Shown: positions 16,759 to 26,533, counted from the stretch's first letter. The stretch: 64,000 nt of DNA from Nocardia aurantiaca (GCF_009708175.1 NZ_WMBB01000007.1:248001-312000); one strand, 5' to 3'. The notes: a model not told the origin generated them from the sequence alone. Made by a program: numbers and translations.

Positions 16759-19700
16759 TTAGGCGTTGAAGTACTTGGCTTCCGGGTGCAGCAGCACGAA
16801 CGCATCCGTGGACTGCTCCGGATGCAGTTGCAGCTCCTCCGACAGCATCACTCCGATCCGGCCGGCGTCCAGCAGCTCCACGAGTTTGGCCCGATCCTCC
16901 AGATCCGGGCAGGCGCCATAGCCGAACGAGTACCGTGCGCCACGGTATCCGAGTTTGAAGTAGTCCAGCACATCGGCGGGATCCTCGTCGGCGACCGAAT
17001 GCCCTTCCAGTGTGAGCTCTTCCCGGATCCGGCGATGCCAAAACTCGGCGAGGGCCTCGGTGAGTTGCACGCCGATGCCGTGCACCTCGAGGTAATCGCG
17101 GTAATTGTCCCCCGCGAACAGTGCATTGGCGAAGTCGGCGATGGGCTTACCCATGGTGACCAGTTGGAACGGCAGGACGTCCACCTGACCGGTTTCGGTC
17201 GCGTGCTCGCGCGAACGAATGAAATCGGCGATGCAGAGGAACCGGTCGCGTTGCTGACGCGGGAATGTGAACCGGAAGCGTTCCGGCGCATCGGGTTTCG
17301 GTTCGGTGAGAACAATCACATCATCGCCCTCGGACACCGCCGGGAAGTACCCGTACACCACCGCGGCGTGCTGCAGCACGCCCTCGGCGGTGAGCCGGTC
17401 CAGCCAATACCGCAGGCGCGGACGGCCTTCGGTCTCCACCAGCTCCTCGTAGGAGGGCCCGTCGCCGCCGCGCTGTCCGCGCAGGCCCCACTGGCCCAGG
17501 AACAGCGCGCGCTCGTCGAGCAGAACGGAGTATTCGTTGACCGACAGACCCTTGACGATGCGCGAACCCCAGAACGGCGGCGTGGGCACCGGCAGGTCCG
17601 CCGCCACGTCCGAGCGCTCCGGCACCTCGACGGGCACCTCGGCAGCCTTGCGCTCCCGGGCGATTCGTTTGGACCGCTCATGCCGCGCCTTGCGCTCGGC
17701 GGCCTTCGCCCGGGCCTCGATAGCCTCCGCGGAATCCGGATCGAGGCCGCCGCCGCGCTTGACGGTCATGATCTCGTCCATGAGCCGCAGGCCCTCGAAG
17801 GCATCGCGCGCGTAGTGCACCTCACCGTCGTAGACCGCGGTGAGATCGTTCTCCACGTAGGCACGGGTCAGCGCCGCGCCGCCGAGGAGCACCGGGAACT
17901 GCTCCGCGACGCCGCGGGTGTTGAGTTCCTCGAGGTTCTCCTTCATGACCACGGTGGACTTCACCAGCAGCCCGGACATGCCGATGACGTCGGCCTTCTT
18001 GTCCACCGCCGCGTCCAGGATGGCCGAAATCGGTTGCTTGATACCGAGATTCACGACCTCGTAGCCATTGTTGGACAGGATGATGTCCACCAGGTTCTTG
18101 CCGATGTCGTGCACGTCGCCCTTGACGGTGGCCAGCACGATGCGGCCCTTGCCGGAGTCGTCGGTGGCCTCCATATGCGGTTCCAGGTAGGCGACCGCGG
18201 TCTTCATGGTCTCGGCCGACTGCAGCACGAACGGCAGCTGCATCTGACCCGAACCGAACAGCTCGCCAACGGTTTTCATGCCCGACAGCAGGGTCTCGTT
18301 GATGATCTGCAGCGGCGGGACCTCGGCCATGGCCGCGTCCAGATCGGCCTCCATCCCGGCCTTCTCGCCGTCCACGATGCGCCGCTCGAGCCGCTCGAAC
18401 AGCGGCAGCGCCGCCAATTCCTCGGCACGCGAGGCCTTCGACGAGGCCGCGGACACGCCCTCGAACAGCGCCATGAGCTTCTGCAGCGGGTCGTAGCCCT
18501 CGGTGCGCCGGTCGTAGACCAGATCCAGCGCCGTCTGCCGCTGTTCCTCCGGGATCCGCGACATGGGCAGGATCTTGGACGCGTGCACGATGGCCGAATC
18601 CAGGCCCGCCTCGACGCATTCGTTCATGAACACCGAGTTGAGCACCTGCCGCGCGGCCGCGTTCAGGCCGAAGGAGATGTTCGAAAGACCCAGCGTGGTC
18701 TGCACATTCGGGTGCCGCTTCTTGAGTTCGCGAATGGCCTCGATGGTTTCGATGCCGTCGCGGCGCGACTCCTCCTGGCCGGTGCCCAGCGTGAAGGTCA
18801 GCGTGTCGATGATGATGTCGGACTCTTCAAGTCCCCAGTTGCCGGTGATGTCGGCGATGAGCCGCTCGGCGATCTCCACCTTCTTCTCGGCGGTGCGCGC
18901 CTGGCCCTCCTCGTCGATGGTCAGCGCGACCACGGCGGCGCCGTGCTCGGCCACCAGCGCCATTGTCTGCTGGAACCGCGAATCCGGCCCGGCGCCGTCC
19001 TCGTAGTTCACCGAGTTGATGGCGCAGCGGCCACCCAGGTGCTCCAAACCGGCCTTCAGCACCGGGGTTTCGGTGGAGTCCAGCATGATCGGCAGCGTGG
19101 ACGCGGTCGCCAGGCGCGAGGCCAGCTCGGCCATGTCGGCGGTCCCGTCACGGCCCACGTAGTCCACGCACAGGTCCAGCATGTGCGCGCCGTCGCGGGT
19201 CTGGTCCTTGGCGATGTCCAGGCACTTCTGCCAGTCCCCGGCCAGCATGGCCTCACGGAATGCCTTGGAGCCGTTGGCATTCGTACGCTCGCCGATCATG
19301 AGGATGGAGGCGTCCTGCTCGAACGGCATCGAGCTGTAGATGGAGGACACACTCGGCTCGTGGACCGGATCCCGCTTGGCCTGCTCGACCTCGCGCACCG
19401 CCTCGGCCACCTGCCGGATGTGCTCGGGCGTGGTGCCACAGCAGCCGCCGACCAGCGACAACCCGAACTCGGACACGAACTGGCTCAGGGCGACCGCCAG
19501 CTCCTCCGGAGTCAGCGGGTACTCCGCGCCCTTGGCGCCGAGAATCGGCAGACCGGCGTTGGGCATGACCGACACCGGCAGCTGGGCATGCTTGGACAGA
19601 TGCCGCAGGTGCTCGCTCATCTCGTCCGGACCGGTGGCACAGTTGAGCCCGATCATGTCGATGCCGAGCTTCTCCAGCGCGGTCAGCGCCGCCCCGATCT

Positions 19701-20337
19701 CGGAGCCGACCAGCATGGTGCCGGTGGTCTCCATGGTCACGTGCGTGATGATCGGGATCCGGCGACCGGCCCGGTCCATGGCCCGGTGGCTGCCGGTCAC
19801 CGCGGCCTTGACCTGCAGCAGATCCTGGCAGGTCTCGACCAGGATGGCGTCGGCGCCGCCGTCGAGCATGCCGAGCGCGGCCTCGGCGTAGGCGTCGCGC
19901 AGGGACGCGTAGGGCGCGTGGCCCAGGGTCGGGAGCTTGGTGCCCGGGCCCATGGACCCCAGCACGTACCGCGGCGTGCCGTCGGCCGACGGGCCCATGT
20001 CATCGGCGACCTCGCGGGCGAGGCGAGTGCCGCGCTCGGACAAATCACGAATTCGATCGGCGATGTCGTAGTCGGCCAGGTTGGGCAGATTGCATCCGAA
20101 GGTATTGGTCTCGACGGCGTCGGCGCCGGCCTCGAAATAGGAGCGGTGAATATGGCGCAGCACGTCGGGCCGGGTTTCATTGAGGATTTCGTTGCATCCC
20201 TCGAGGCCACGGAAATCGTCGAGCGTGAGATCCGCGGCCTGCAGCATCGTGCCCATCGCACCGTCCCCGATCACGACACGCCGTCTGAGCGTGTCCAAGA
20301 GGGTGGTGTCGAATTCGGCGCGGCTGCGTACAGACAT
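16759..20337 (-). CDS. metH: cobalamin-dependent methionine synthase MetH
   Basis: A 1192-residue modular enzyme moving the methyl group of 5-methyl-tetrahydrofolate to homocysteine via cobalamin. The order is homocysteine domain with zinc ligands Cys233, Cys299 and Cys300 (NCATG and GGCCGTT), folate domain (about 350-620), B12 cap and binding domain with the DVHDIG motif (cobalt-ligand His743), and reactivation domain near the C terminus (YSFGYGACPDLEDR). Length matches the mycobacterial enzyme. The start is ATG 20337; an upstream extension in the same frame is not supported. I saw no cobalamin or SAM riboswitch in the 198 bp upstream. Confidence 0.97.
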   Translation of the reverse strand: MSVRSRAEFDTTLLDTLRRRVVIGDGAMGTMLQAADLTLDDFRGLEGCNEILNETRPDVLRHIHRSYFEAGADAVETNTFGCNLPNLADYDIADRIRDLSERGTRLAREVADDMGPSADGTPRYVLGSMGPGTKLPTLGHAPYASLRDAYAEAALGMLDGGADAILVETCQDLLQVKAAVTGSHRAMDRAGRRIPIITHVTMETTGTMLVGSEIGAALTALEKLGIDMIGLNCATGPDEMSEHLRHLSKHAQLPVSVMPNAGLPILGAKGAEYPLTPEELAVALSQFVSEFGLSLVGGCCGTTPEHIRQVAEAVREVEQAKRDPVHEPSVSSIYSSMPFEQDASILMIGERTNANGSKAFREAMLAGDWQKCLDIAKDQTRDGAHMLDLCVDYVGRDGTADMAELASRLATASTLPIMLDSTETPVLKAGLEHLGGRCAINSVNYEDGAGPDSRFQQTMALVAEHGAAVVALTIDEEGQARTAEKKVEIAERLIADITGNWGLEESDIIIDTLTFTLGTGQEESRRDGIETIEAIRELKKRHPNVQTTLGLSNISFGLNAAARQVLNSVFMNECVEAGLDSAIVHASKILPMSRIPEEQRQTALDLVYDRRTEGYDPLQKLMALFEGVSAASSKASRAEELAALPLFERLERRIVDGEKAGMEADLDAAMAEVPPLQIINETLLSGMKTVGELFGSGQMQLPFVLQSAETMKTAVAYLEPHMEATDDSGKGRIVLATVKGDVHDIGKNLVDIILSNNGYEVVNLGIKQPISAILDAAVDKKADVIGMSGLLVKSTVVMKENLEELNTRGVAEQFPVLLGGAALTRAYVENDLTAVYDGEVHYARDAFEGLRLMDEIMTVKRGGGLDPDSAEAIEARAKAAERKARHERSKRIARERKAAEVPVEVPERSDVAADLPVPTPPFWGSRIVKGLSVNEYSVLLDERALFLGQWGLRGQRGGDGPSYEELVETEGRPRLRYWLDRLTAEGVLQHAAVVYGYFPAVSEGDDVIVLTEPKPDAPERFRFTFPRQQRDRFLCIADFIRSREHATETGQVDVLPFQLVTMGKPIADFANALFAGDNYRDYLEVHGIGVQLTEALAEFWHRRIREELTLEGHSVADEDPADVLDYFKLGYRGARYSFGYGACPDLEDRAKLVELLDAGRIGVMLSEELQLHPEQSTDAFVLLHPEAKYFNA

Positions 20338-20523
20338 GTACTCAAGAGTAGTGGGAAGGCACGACAATCCCCGCGTCGGTGTGGCTGTATCCGATCTGCC
20401 CTCCGCTTCGCTCCCCCGCTCCCAGGCGGGGCCTATCGAGCCGCATTCCAGCATCGAGACGGTCGCGAACCGACCCGGCCGGCGCTCTTGCGCGTCGGCG
20501 ATACGCGTGTGGACCGCACCCCG

Positions 20524-20529
20524 TAGGCT
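20524..20529 (+). promoter_or_regulatory. leaderless-type -10 element TAGGCT before the PAC2 gene
   Basis: TAGGCT ends 6 nt before the GTG start at 20536, the spacing expected when transcription starts at the first base of the start codon. There is no ribosome binding site, which fits. Confidence 0.55.
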
Positions 20530-20535
20530 GACCGG

Positions 20536-21429
20536 GTGAACGCCAGTGAATCCCCGGTGCCACCCGAATCGGACCTGCCTACGCTGCGGGATCCGGTGCT
20601 CGTGGCCGCCTTCGAAGGCTGGAACGATGCCGCCGACGCCGCCAGTGGCGCGGTCGAGCATCTGGAACTGATCTGGGACGCGCAGCCGCTGGCCGAGCTC
20701 GACTCCGAGGACTACTACGACTATCAGGTCAACCGGCCGACGGTGCGGCAGGTTGACGGGGTGACCCGCGAGATCCAGTGGCCCTCGGCCATGCTGTCGG
20801 TCTGCTCACCCCCGGGCAGCGATCGGGACGTCGTGCTCTTGCGCGGAGTCGAACCGAATATGCGGTGGCGCAGTTTCTGCAATGACATCCTCGAATTCGT
20901 CGAACAACTCGGGGTGTCCACGGTGGTGATCCTCGGCGCGTTGCTGGCCGATACCCCGCACACCCGCCCGGTTCCGGTCACCGGGACCGCCTATAACAAG
21001 GAAGCCGCGGAGCGCTTCAACCTGGAACAGACCCGTTACGAGGGACCGACCGGAATTACCGGAGTGCTGCAGGACGCGTGCGTGCGCGCGGGTGTCCCGG
21101 CCATCTCCTTCTGGGCCGCGGTGCCGCACTATGTCTCTCAGCCGCCCAACCCCAAGGCCATCATCGCCCTGCTGCACCGGGTCGAGGACGTGCTCGATGT
21201 CGAGGTGCCGCTCGGCGGCCTGCCCGAACAGGCCGAGGAGTGGGAGGGCGCGGTCAACGAGATGACCGCGGGCGATGAGGAGATCGCCGAGTACGTGCGC
21301 TCGCTCGAGGAGCGCGGCGATGCCGAGGTCGATATCAACGACGCCATGGCCAAGATCGACGGCGACGCCATCGCCGCCGAGTTCGAGAAGTACCTGCGCC
21401 GTCGCGGCCGCGGCGGCTTCGGCCTCTGA
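20536..21429 (+). CDS. PAC2-family protein (proteasome assembly chaperone-like)
   Basis: A 297-residue protein of the PAC2 family, with the early motif LVAAFEGWNDAADAASGAVEHL and GTAYNKEA. The family resembles eukaryotic proteasome assembly chaperones and has ATP-grasp-associated relatives, but the function of the actinobacterial member is not settled. It diverges from metH, as remembered for M. tuberculosis Rv2125 beside Rv2124c. The C-terminal end (about 245-297) is an acidic then basic helical tail. GTG at 20536 is chosen from the leaderless -10 element. Confidence 0.88.
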   Translation: MNASESPVPPESDLPTLRDPVLVAAFEGWNDAADAASGAVEHLELIWDAQPLAELDSEDYYDYQVNRPTVRQVDGVTREIQWPSAMLSVCSPPGSDRDVVLLRGVEPNMRWRSFCNDILEFVEQLGVSTVVILGALLADTPHTRPVPVTGTAYNKEAAERFNLEQTRYEGPTGITGVLQDACVRAGVPAISFWAAVPHYVSQPPNPKAIIALLHRVEDVLDVEVPLGGLPEQAEEWEGAVNEMTAGDEEIAEYVRSLEERGDAEVDINDAMAKIDGDAIAAEFEKYLRRRGRGGFGL

Positions 21430-21457
21430 TAACCGACTCCGGCATCGAAACCTTTGT

Positions 21458-21483
21458 CGCACCTGCGTTTCGGCGCAGGTGCG
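21458..21483. terminator. hairpin between convergent PAC2 gene and resolvase-like gene
   Basis: A perfect 10-bp stem, CGCACCTGCG pairing with CGCAGGTGCG around TTTCGG. It lies 28 nt after the PAC2 stop and 15 nt past the stop of the convergent gene. There is no long T tract. Confidence 0.65.
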
Positions 21484-21498
21484 GCGTCGTTTCGACGG

Positions 21499-21837
21499 CT
21501 AGTGCTCTACGGCCCAGATCTTGGCGGAGGCCTCGTGCGCCAGTTTCGCGATCAGAAGGTCGCGCGGAATGGTCTGGCCCGCAAGGTGATCGAGCGACGG
21601 CACCACGACGTGGTGGGCGTCGGCACGCTTGAGTTCGGCGGTCAGCTCTGCGAACGCGGTGCCATCGCCAGGGGTCGATTCATGGAACGTCGCGGCGAAG
21701 CAGAGGCCGGCGGATCGAGCGAGCCCGCACATGGCGTTCTCCAGCTCTTCGCTGCGGCCGTCGGCCAGATCGTCACGCACATACCCATAGATCAACGCTT
21801 CCACCCGAACCTCCGTTGGATTGGGGATCGCTGCCAT
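21499..21837 (-). CDS. resolvase-fold protein lacking the catalytic serine
   Basis: A 112-residue protein that follows the N-terminal domain of serine recombinases: ALIYGYVRDD at the first strand, a helix with EELENAMCGLARSAG, TFHESTPGDGTAF and a late HHVVVPSLDHLAG strand. Where active resolvases have a serine after YxR, this protein has Asp-Asp, and there is no C-terminal DNA-binding domain. It should not recombine DNA. Similar stand-alone proteins occur in Nocardia and Streptomyces beside helix-turn-helix regulators, and here the gene diverges from one. It could be a regulatory partner; the role is unknown. Confidence 0.65.
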   Translation of the reverse strand: MAAIPNPTEVRVEALIYGYVRDDLADGRSEELENAMCGLARSAGLCFAATFHESTPGDGTAFAELTAELKRADAHHVVVPSLDHLAGQTIPRDLLIAKLAHEASAKIWAVEH

Positions 21838-21956
21838 AAGTGTGCCCTGCCAAACAGCTTGGCGTAGTCACGAATGCGATTGCAGATGTCAACCCACTGA
21901 CATCCAGATGCCCTATCCGGGTCCGTCCGGCGTTAACTGGTGAGATACTACAGAGC

Positions 21957-23189
21957 GTGTCCGCCGGTGACGATCGACCTGTTTGGGCTGTCCGAATGCG
22001 TACCGAACGTGATGCTCGGGGGTGGTCTCAAGCGGATGCGGTGCGCGCCATGCGGTCCAAGTCGAGCCACAATCTGCCAACCGACAGCACACTTTTGCGC
22101 AACTGGCGGCGCTGGGAGTCGGGTGAGTCACGGCCGGACGATTTCTATGCCCCGATCATCGCGGCGGCTTTCGACACTGTGGCGGCGGCCTTCTTTCCCA
22201 AGTCCCGGCCCAATAGGGATGACGAGATGCTCTCGGCGACCGGGATGGACACGCTGGAATTCATTGGGCGGCTACGCATGTCCGATGTGTCCGCATCCAC
22301 ACTCGATGCCATCCACATCACCGCCGATCGGTTGTGCTCGGAGTATCCGTGCGCGGACCCCCACGAGTTGCACACCGAAGGCACGGCGTGGCTACGGCGC
22401 ATCACTTCCCTACTGGACGGTCGCTTGACGCTGGCGCAGCATCGGGAGGTGCTGGTCCTGGCCGGATGGGTCGCCCTCCTGGTCGGCTGCGTCGACTACG
22501 ACCTGGGCTGGCGTACCGCCGCCGAGGCGACCCGCCGGGCCGCGCTGTCACTGGGCCGGGAGGCCGAGCACGCCGAAATCATCGGCTGGGGAGCCGAAAT
22601 GGCCGCCTGGTTCGCGTTGACGCAGGCCAACTACAAGGGCGCGATCGAAACAGCCGAGGCCGCGCACGCGACCACCGCAAGGCTGGGCGTCGGCGTCCAG
22701 CTGGCGGCACAGCGGGCCAAGGCCTGGGCACGGCTGGGCAATCGCCGCGAGGTGGAAAAGGCCCTCGCTCAGGGCCGTTCGATCCTGGACACCATCGACC
22801 ACCCGTCCAATCTGGACAATCACTTCGTGGTCGACCCGCAGAAATTCGACTTCTACGCCATGGACTGCTGCCGGGTAGCCGGTGACGACCGGCTGGCGGA
22901 AGACTATGCGCGCCAGGTGATCCTGACCTCCACCCGCCCGGACGGCAGCATCCGCAAACCCATGCGCGTTTCCGAGGCGCATCTGACCCTGGCGGTGGTC
23001 GCCATTCGCGATCGCAATCTCGAACTCGCCCTCGACGAGGGCATGCGCGCCTTCACCGGCAAGCGCCGCTCGCTGCCCTCGCTCATGTGGATCGCGGGCG
23101 AGACGGCGCGGGAGATGATCGAGCGCTTCCCTGGCGATCCGCGCACCCGAACCTATCTGGACCAGTTGCGCGCACTGGCCGCGGGCTGA
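21957..23189 (+). CDS. XRE-family regulator with TPR-like C-terminal domain
   Basis: About 410 residues. The N terminus (VWAVRMRTERDARGWSQADAV) is a helix-turn-helix of the XRE class, slightly unusual in carrying LLRNWRRWESGESRPDDFY, as in Streptomyces regulators of this kind. The rest is all-helical with several TPR-like repeats (for example WRTAAEATRRAALSLGREA), suggesting binding of a peptide or partner. GTG at 21957 is chosen because upstream sequence in frame is not conserved-looking; the frame is open back to 21840. It diverges from the resolvase-like gene, so the 119-bp gap probably holds both promoters. Confidence 0.75.
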   Translation: MSAGDDRPVWAVRMRTERDARGWSQADAVRAMRSKSSHNLPTDSTLLRNWRRWESGESRPDDFYAPIIAAAFDTVAAAFFPKSRPNRDDEMLSATGMDTLEFIGRLRMSDVSASTLDAIHITADRLCSEYPCADPHELHTEGTAWLRRITSLLDGRLTLAQHREVLVLAGWVALLVGCVDYDLGWRTAAEATRRAALSLGREAEHAEIIGWGAEMAAWFALTQANYKGAIETAEAAHATTARLGVGVQLAAQRAKAWARLGNRREVEKALAQGRSILDTIDHPSNLDNHFVVDPQKFDFYAMDCCRVAGDDRLAEDYARQVILTSTRPDGSIRKPMRVSEAHLTLAVVAIRDRNLELALDEGMRAFTGKRRSLPSLMWIAGETAREMIERFPGDPRTRTYLDQLRALAAG

Positions 23190-23258
23190 GACACCCGGCC
23201 GCGGGGCGACGCCCGCGTCGCCTCCCCCGGTCCGCGCCCACCGGTTACGCTCACGCGC

Positions 23259-24059
23259 ATGGACTTCAGTCTGTGGACCTGCGCTGCCCGAGGTCACGAG
23301 ACCTATGCCCCCACCGAGCCCGAGCTCGCGGCACGCCTCCACGTCGCCACTCCGGCGGGCGAATCCTGGCGGTGCCTGCGCTGCGGTGATTTCGTACCGG
23401 GCGAGCCGCGCCGCAGCGGTCCCGCCGACGACGCGCCCGAGGTGCCGCGCGGACATCTGCTGCGCGACCGGATCATCATGCGGCTGCTGGCGGCCGAGCG
23501 GGTCGGCCGCGCACTGGTGCTGATCCTGCTGGGTGCGGGAGTGTTGAAGCTACGGGGTTCGCGTGAACACTGGAAGGCCGACTGGGACAAGGATCTTCCG
23601 CTGATCCGTCAACTGGCGGACCAGATCGGTTTCAACCCCGACCATTCGAAGATCATCCGTGGCATCGACAAGGCATTCACGCTCTCGCCGAACATCCTGA
23701 TCTGGATCGCCGTCGCCCTGTTCGCCTACGCGGCGATCCAGCTCGTCGAGGCGGTCGGCCTGTGGCTGGTCAAGCGGTGGGGTGAGTATTTCGCGGTGGT
23801 GGCGACCAGCATCTTCCTGCCGCTCGAGATCTACGAGCTCACCGAGAAGGTCACGTTCCTGCGCGCTGCCGCGCTCGTGGTCAACCTGGCCGCGGTGATC
23901 TGGCTGCTGTGGAGCAAATCCCTGTTCGGCCTCAACGGCGGAGCCGCACGGTATTACGCGGAGCATCACTCCGAGAGCCTGATGACCGTGGAGCGGGCCG
24001 CGGTGGCCGAGCAGGTCGAGGAGCCCACGCAGCGCATCGTCACCCAGCGCCGGCACTGA
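23259..24059 (+). CDS. DUF2127-type integral membrane protein with N-terminal zinc-ribbon-like segment
   Basis: A 266-residue protein. The cytoplasmic N terminus holds paired cysteines (WTCAARGHETY and WRCLRCGDF), like a small metal-binding knuckle. Four hydrophobic helices follow: about residues 87-103, 147-172, 180-198 and 205-224. The pattern LLAAERVGRALVLILLGAGVLKL is typical of DUF2127 proteins. TACGCT ends 7 nt before the ATG, a leaderless promoter arrangement. No function is established for the family. It follows the XRE regulator by 69 nt with its own promoter. Confidence 0.75.
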   Translation: MDFSLWTCAARGHETYAPTEPELAARLHVATPAGESWRCLRCGDFVPGEPRRSGPADDAPEVPRGHLLRDRIIMRLLAAERVGRALVLILLGAGVLKLRGSREHWKADWDKDLPLIRQLADQIGFNPDHSKIIRGIDKAFTLSPNILIWIAVALFAYAAIQLVEAVGLWLVKRWGEYFAVVATSIFLPLEIYELTEKVTFLRAAALVVNLAAVIWLLWSKSLFGLNGGAARYYAEHHSESLMTVERAAVAEQVEEPTQRIVTQRRH

Positions 24060-24256
24060 GCGCGGGGTTCACTCGGGCAGGCCGAGGCCGGGCCAGGATT
24101 TGATCAGCTCGTCGCCGAAGGCGACCCGGGCGTGCGACCCTCGAGATGGATGGTGAGGTCGAATCTGCCCATACCGGGACGCCACATTCGTTCACCTATG
24201 TCGCGGCGTGATGCCCCCGGCGACTCTCGTCACGCCACGACGATCCACCTCGCCGA

Positions 24257-26332
24257 CTACGGGGTAACGATATTGAAGCTCGGGTCCGGCTTGTCCATCA
24301 CGTTCTCGAGCTGCTTCAGCTTGGTCGGATCGCCGGTGACCTTGACCGCGCCGGACTGAATCTCGTTCACGATGGCCTTGGCGCCGGTCATGATGGCGAT
24401 GAGTTCCAGCCGTGACAGGGTGAAGGTGGCGTCCGGGGCCGGGCCTTTGAAGCCGGCCGGGACCACGTAGTGGATGAGCACGCCATTGTGCAGCTCGGTG
24501 CGGTAGGTCTTGTTCTCCTCCGGGATGATCCAGTCGTTCACCAGGTGCACGTCCCATGCCTTGGGCCCATTGATCCGGAAGGCCGCCGAGTCGAAGACCT
24601 GGTCCACACTCAGCGCGCTGATCATGTCGGCGGAATTGGCCTTCGTCGGCGTGCCGAAGGTGCCGTTGCGCAGCTCGTAGGCGCCGGAGAGGAAGAAGTT
24701 GCGCCAGGTGGCGTTCTCCGAACCGTAGGCCAGCTGCTCGAAGGCGCTGGCCTGCAACATCTTCGCCTTCTCATTGCCGGGGTCGGCGAAGATCAGGTAG
24801 TTGAGAACCTGGACGCACCAACGGTAGTCGCCGTCGGAGTAGGCCCTGCGGGCGACCTTCAGCACGCCGCTCGCGCCGCCCATGGCGTCCACGTGGCGCT
24901 TGCCGGAATCCACCGGCGGGTGCTCCCACAGGTGTGCCGGGTTGCCGTCGAACCAACCCATGTAGCGCTGGTACACGGCCTTCACGTCGTGGCTGACCGA
25001 ACCGTAGTAGCCGTGGTTGTACCACTTCTGCTCGATGGCCGGCGGCATCTGGATCATCTCGGCGATCTCGATGCCGGTGTAGCCCTGATTCAGCATGCGC
25101 AGGGTCTGATCGTGCAGATAGGCGTACGTATCCCGTTGCAGCGACAACCATTCGGTGAGCTTGTCCGAACCCCAGGTCGGCCAGTGGTGCGAGGCGAAGG
25201 CGACATCGGAGACGCCGGCGAACATCGTGATGGTCTCGGTCAGGTACTGCGACCACACGTGGGCGTCACGCACCAGCGCGCCGCGCAGGGTGAGCACATT
25301 GTGCAGTGTGTGGGTGGCGTTCTCTGCCATGCACATGGCACGGAAGTCGGGGAAGTAGAAGTTCATCTCCGACGGCGCCTCGGTGCCCGGGGTGATCTGG
25401 AAGACGACGTGCACGCCGTCGATGGTCTCCTCCTGCCCGGTGCGGGTGACGTCCTTGTTCGGCGGGATGAGGCTCACCGTGCCGGTCGAGGTGGTCATGC
25501 CCAGACCCGCGCCGACCTGACCCTTCTCGCCACGCGGCAGCGCGGCGCCGTACATGTAGGCCGAGCGGCGCGCCATGGCGGTACCCGCGAAAACGTTCTC
25601 GGCCACAGCGTGTTCCATGAAACCCTGCGGCGCGATCACCGGAATGCGGCCGGAGGCAGCGTCTTCGGCGGTGATGACACCCAGCGCGCCGCCGAAGTGG
25701 TCGACGTGCGAGTGGGTGTAGATCATGCCGGTCACCGGCCTCTGCCCGCGATGGGCGAAGTACAGGTCCATGCCGGCCTTGGCGGTCTCGGTGGAGATCA
25801 GCGGGTCGATGACGACGACACCGGTCGCGCCCTCGATGATGGTCATGTTCGACAGATCGAGGCCGCGGATCTGGTAGATGCCCGGAACCACTTCGTAGAG
25901 GCCCTGTTTCACTACCAGCTGCGACTGCCGCCACAGCGACGGGTGCACCGAGTTGGGGCAGTTGCCGTGGAGGAAGCCGAAGGACTCGTTGTCCCAGATG
26001 ACATTGCCCTTGGCATCCTTGACCAGGTCGGGTTCGAGTTTGGCGATGAAGCCCTTGTCGGTGTCGGCGAAGTCCTGGGTATCGGAGAACGGCAGCGAGG
26101 ACCGGGCCTGCCGCTGCTGGTCGACGATGTGGGCGCTCGGATCGACCGGATCCTTGCCGGTCCTCTCGGCGTCCGAGCCGTCGTCGCTTCTGCTGTCGCA
26201 TCCCGTGACGGCCGCGCCCACTCCGGCGGCCACCAGCGCGGCCGCACCCGCCCCGAGCACCCCGCGCCGGGACACCGTGAAGCCGCCGGGCTTGCGGTTG
26301 CCGCCGTTGTTCGTGAGGTCCTCGTCGGTCAT
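24257..26332 (-). CDS. Tat-exported alkyl sulfatase (metallo-beta-lactamase fold, SdsA1/BDS1-like)
   Basis: A 691-residue sulfatase that releases sulfate from primary or secondary alkyl sulfates such as SDS. It starts with a twin-arginine signal (TVSRRGVLGAG) ending in lipobox VTGC (Cys45), so it is probably an exported lipoprotein. The zinc motif THSHVDH (His207, His209, Asp211, His212) defines the catalytic domain, followed by an alkylsulfatase dimerisation domain and a C-terminal SCP2-like domain (about residues 570-691, MISALSVDQVFDSAAFRING). AGGAGAG precedes ATG 26332. It faces the TetR gene across an operator, pointing to substrate induction. Confidence 0.92.
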   Translation of the reverse strand: MTDEDLTNNGGNRKPGGFTVSRRGVLGAGAAALVAAGVGAAVTGCDSRSDDGSDAERTGKDPVDPSAHIVDQQRQARSSLPFSDTQDFADTDKGFIAKLEPDLVKDAKGNVIWDNESFGFLHGNCPNSVHPSLWRQSQLVVKQGLYEVVPGIYQIRGLDLSNMTIIEGATGVVVIDPLISTETAKAGMDLYFAHRGQRPVTGMIYTHSHVDHFGGALGVITAEDAASGRIPVIAPQGFMEHAVAENVFAGTAMARRSAYMYGAALPRGEKGQVGAGLGMTTSTGTVSLIPPNKDVTRTGQEETIDGVHVVFQITPGTEAPSEMNFYFPDFRAMCMAENATHTLHNVLTLRGALVRDAHVWSQYLTETITMFAGVSDVAFASHHWPTWGSDKLTEWLSLQRDTYAYLHDQTLRMLNQGYTGIEIAEMIQMPPAIEQKWYNHGYYGSVSHDVKAVYQRYMGWFDGNPAHLWEHPPVDSGKRHVDAMGGASGVLKVARRAYSDGDYRWCVQVLNYLIFADPGNEKAKMLQASAFEQLAYGSENATWRNFFLSGAYELRNGTFGTPTKANSADMISALSVDQVFDSAAFRINGPKAWDVHLVNDWIIPEENKTYRTELHNGVLIHYVVPAGFKGPAPDATFTLSRLELIAIMTGAKAIVNEIQSGAVKVTGDPTKLKQLENVMDKPDPSFNIVTP

Positions 26333-26425
26333 CAGCGCTCTCCTGTCTCCGTGCGATCGACGTGAGTGGCAGAACCGAATAACGATCGTTCGCCGCCATT
26401 CCGCCGCGGCTGCGACAATACCCAC

Positions 26426-26446
26426 TATTGCAGTACTACTGCAATA
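26426..26446. promoter_or_regulatory. operator for the TetR regulator / alkylsulfatase pair
   Basis: A perfect dyad of 10-bp arms (TATTGCAGTA and TACTGCAATA) around one C. It overlaps the first base pairs of a consensus TATAAT at 26445-26450 for the TetR gene and, on the other strand, the -35/-10 pair TTGCAG-18 nt-TATTGT for the sulfatase gene. CCCAC and GTGGG flank it as an outer imperfect repeat. One bound dimer would shut both promoters. Confidence 0.8.
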
Positions 26447-26533
26447 TAATCAGTGGGTGACACCGCCGTATCGCCCGAGAACCCCCCGGACCTGCGTGCG
26501 CGGGCTCCGGCCAGATGTGATCGGATTCTCGGT

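Noticed and set aside
20338..20535. Cobalamin or SAM riboswitch upstream of metH
   Set aside because: No B12-box or SAM-type core sequence is visible and the gap is short; the GC-rich repeats do not form the known folds.
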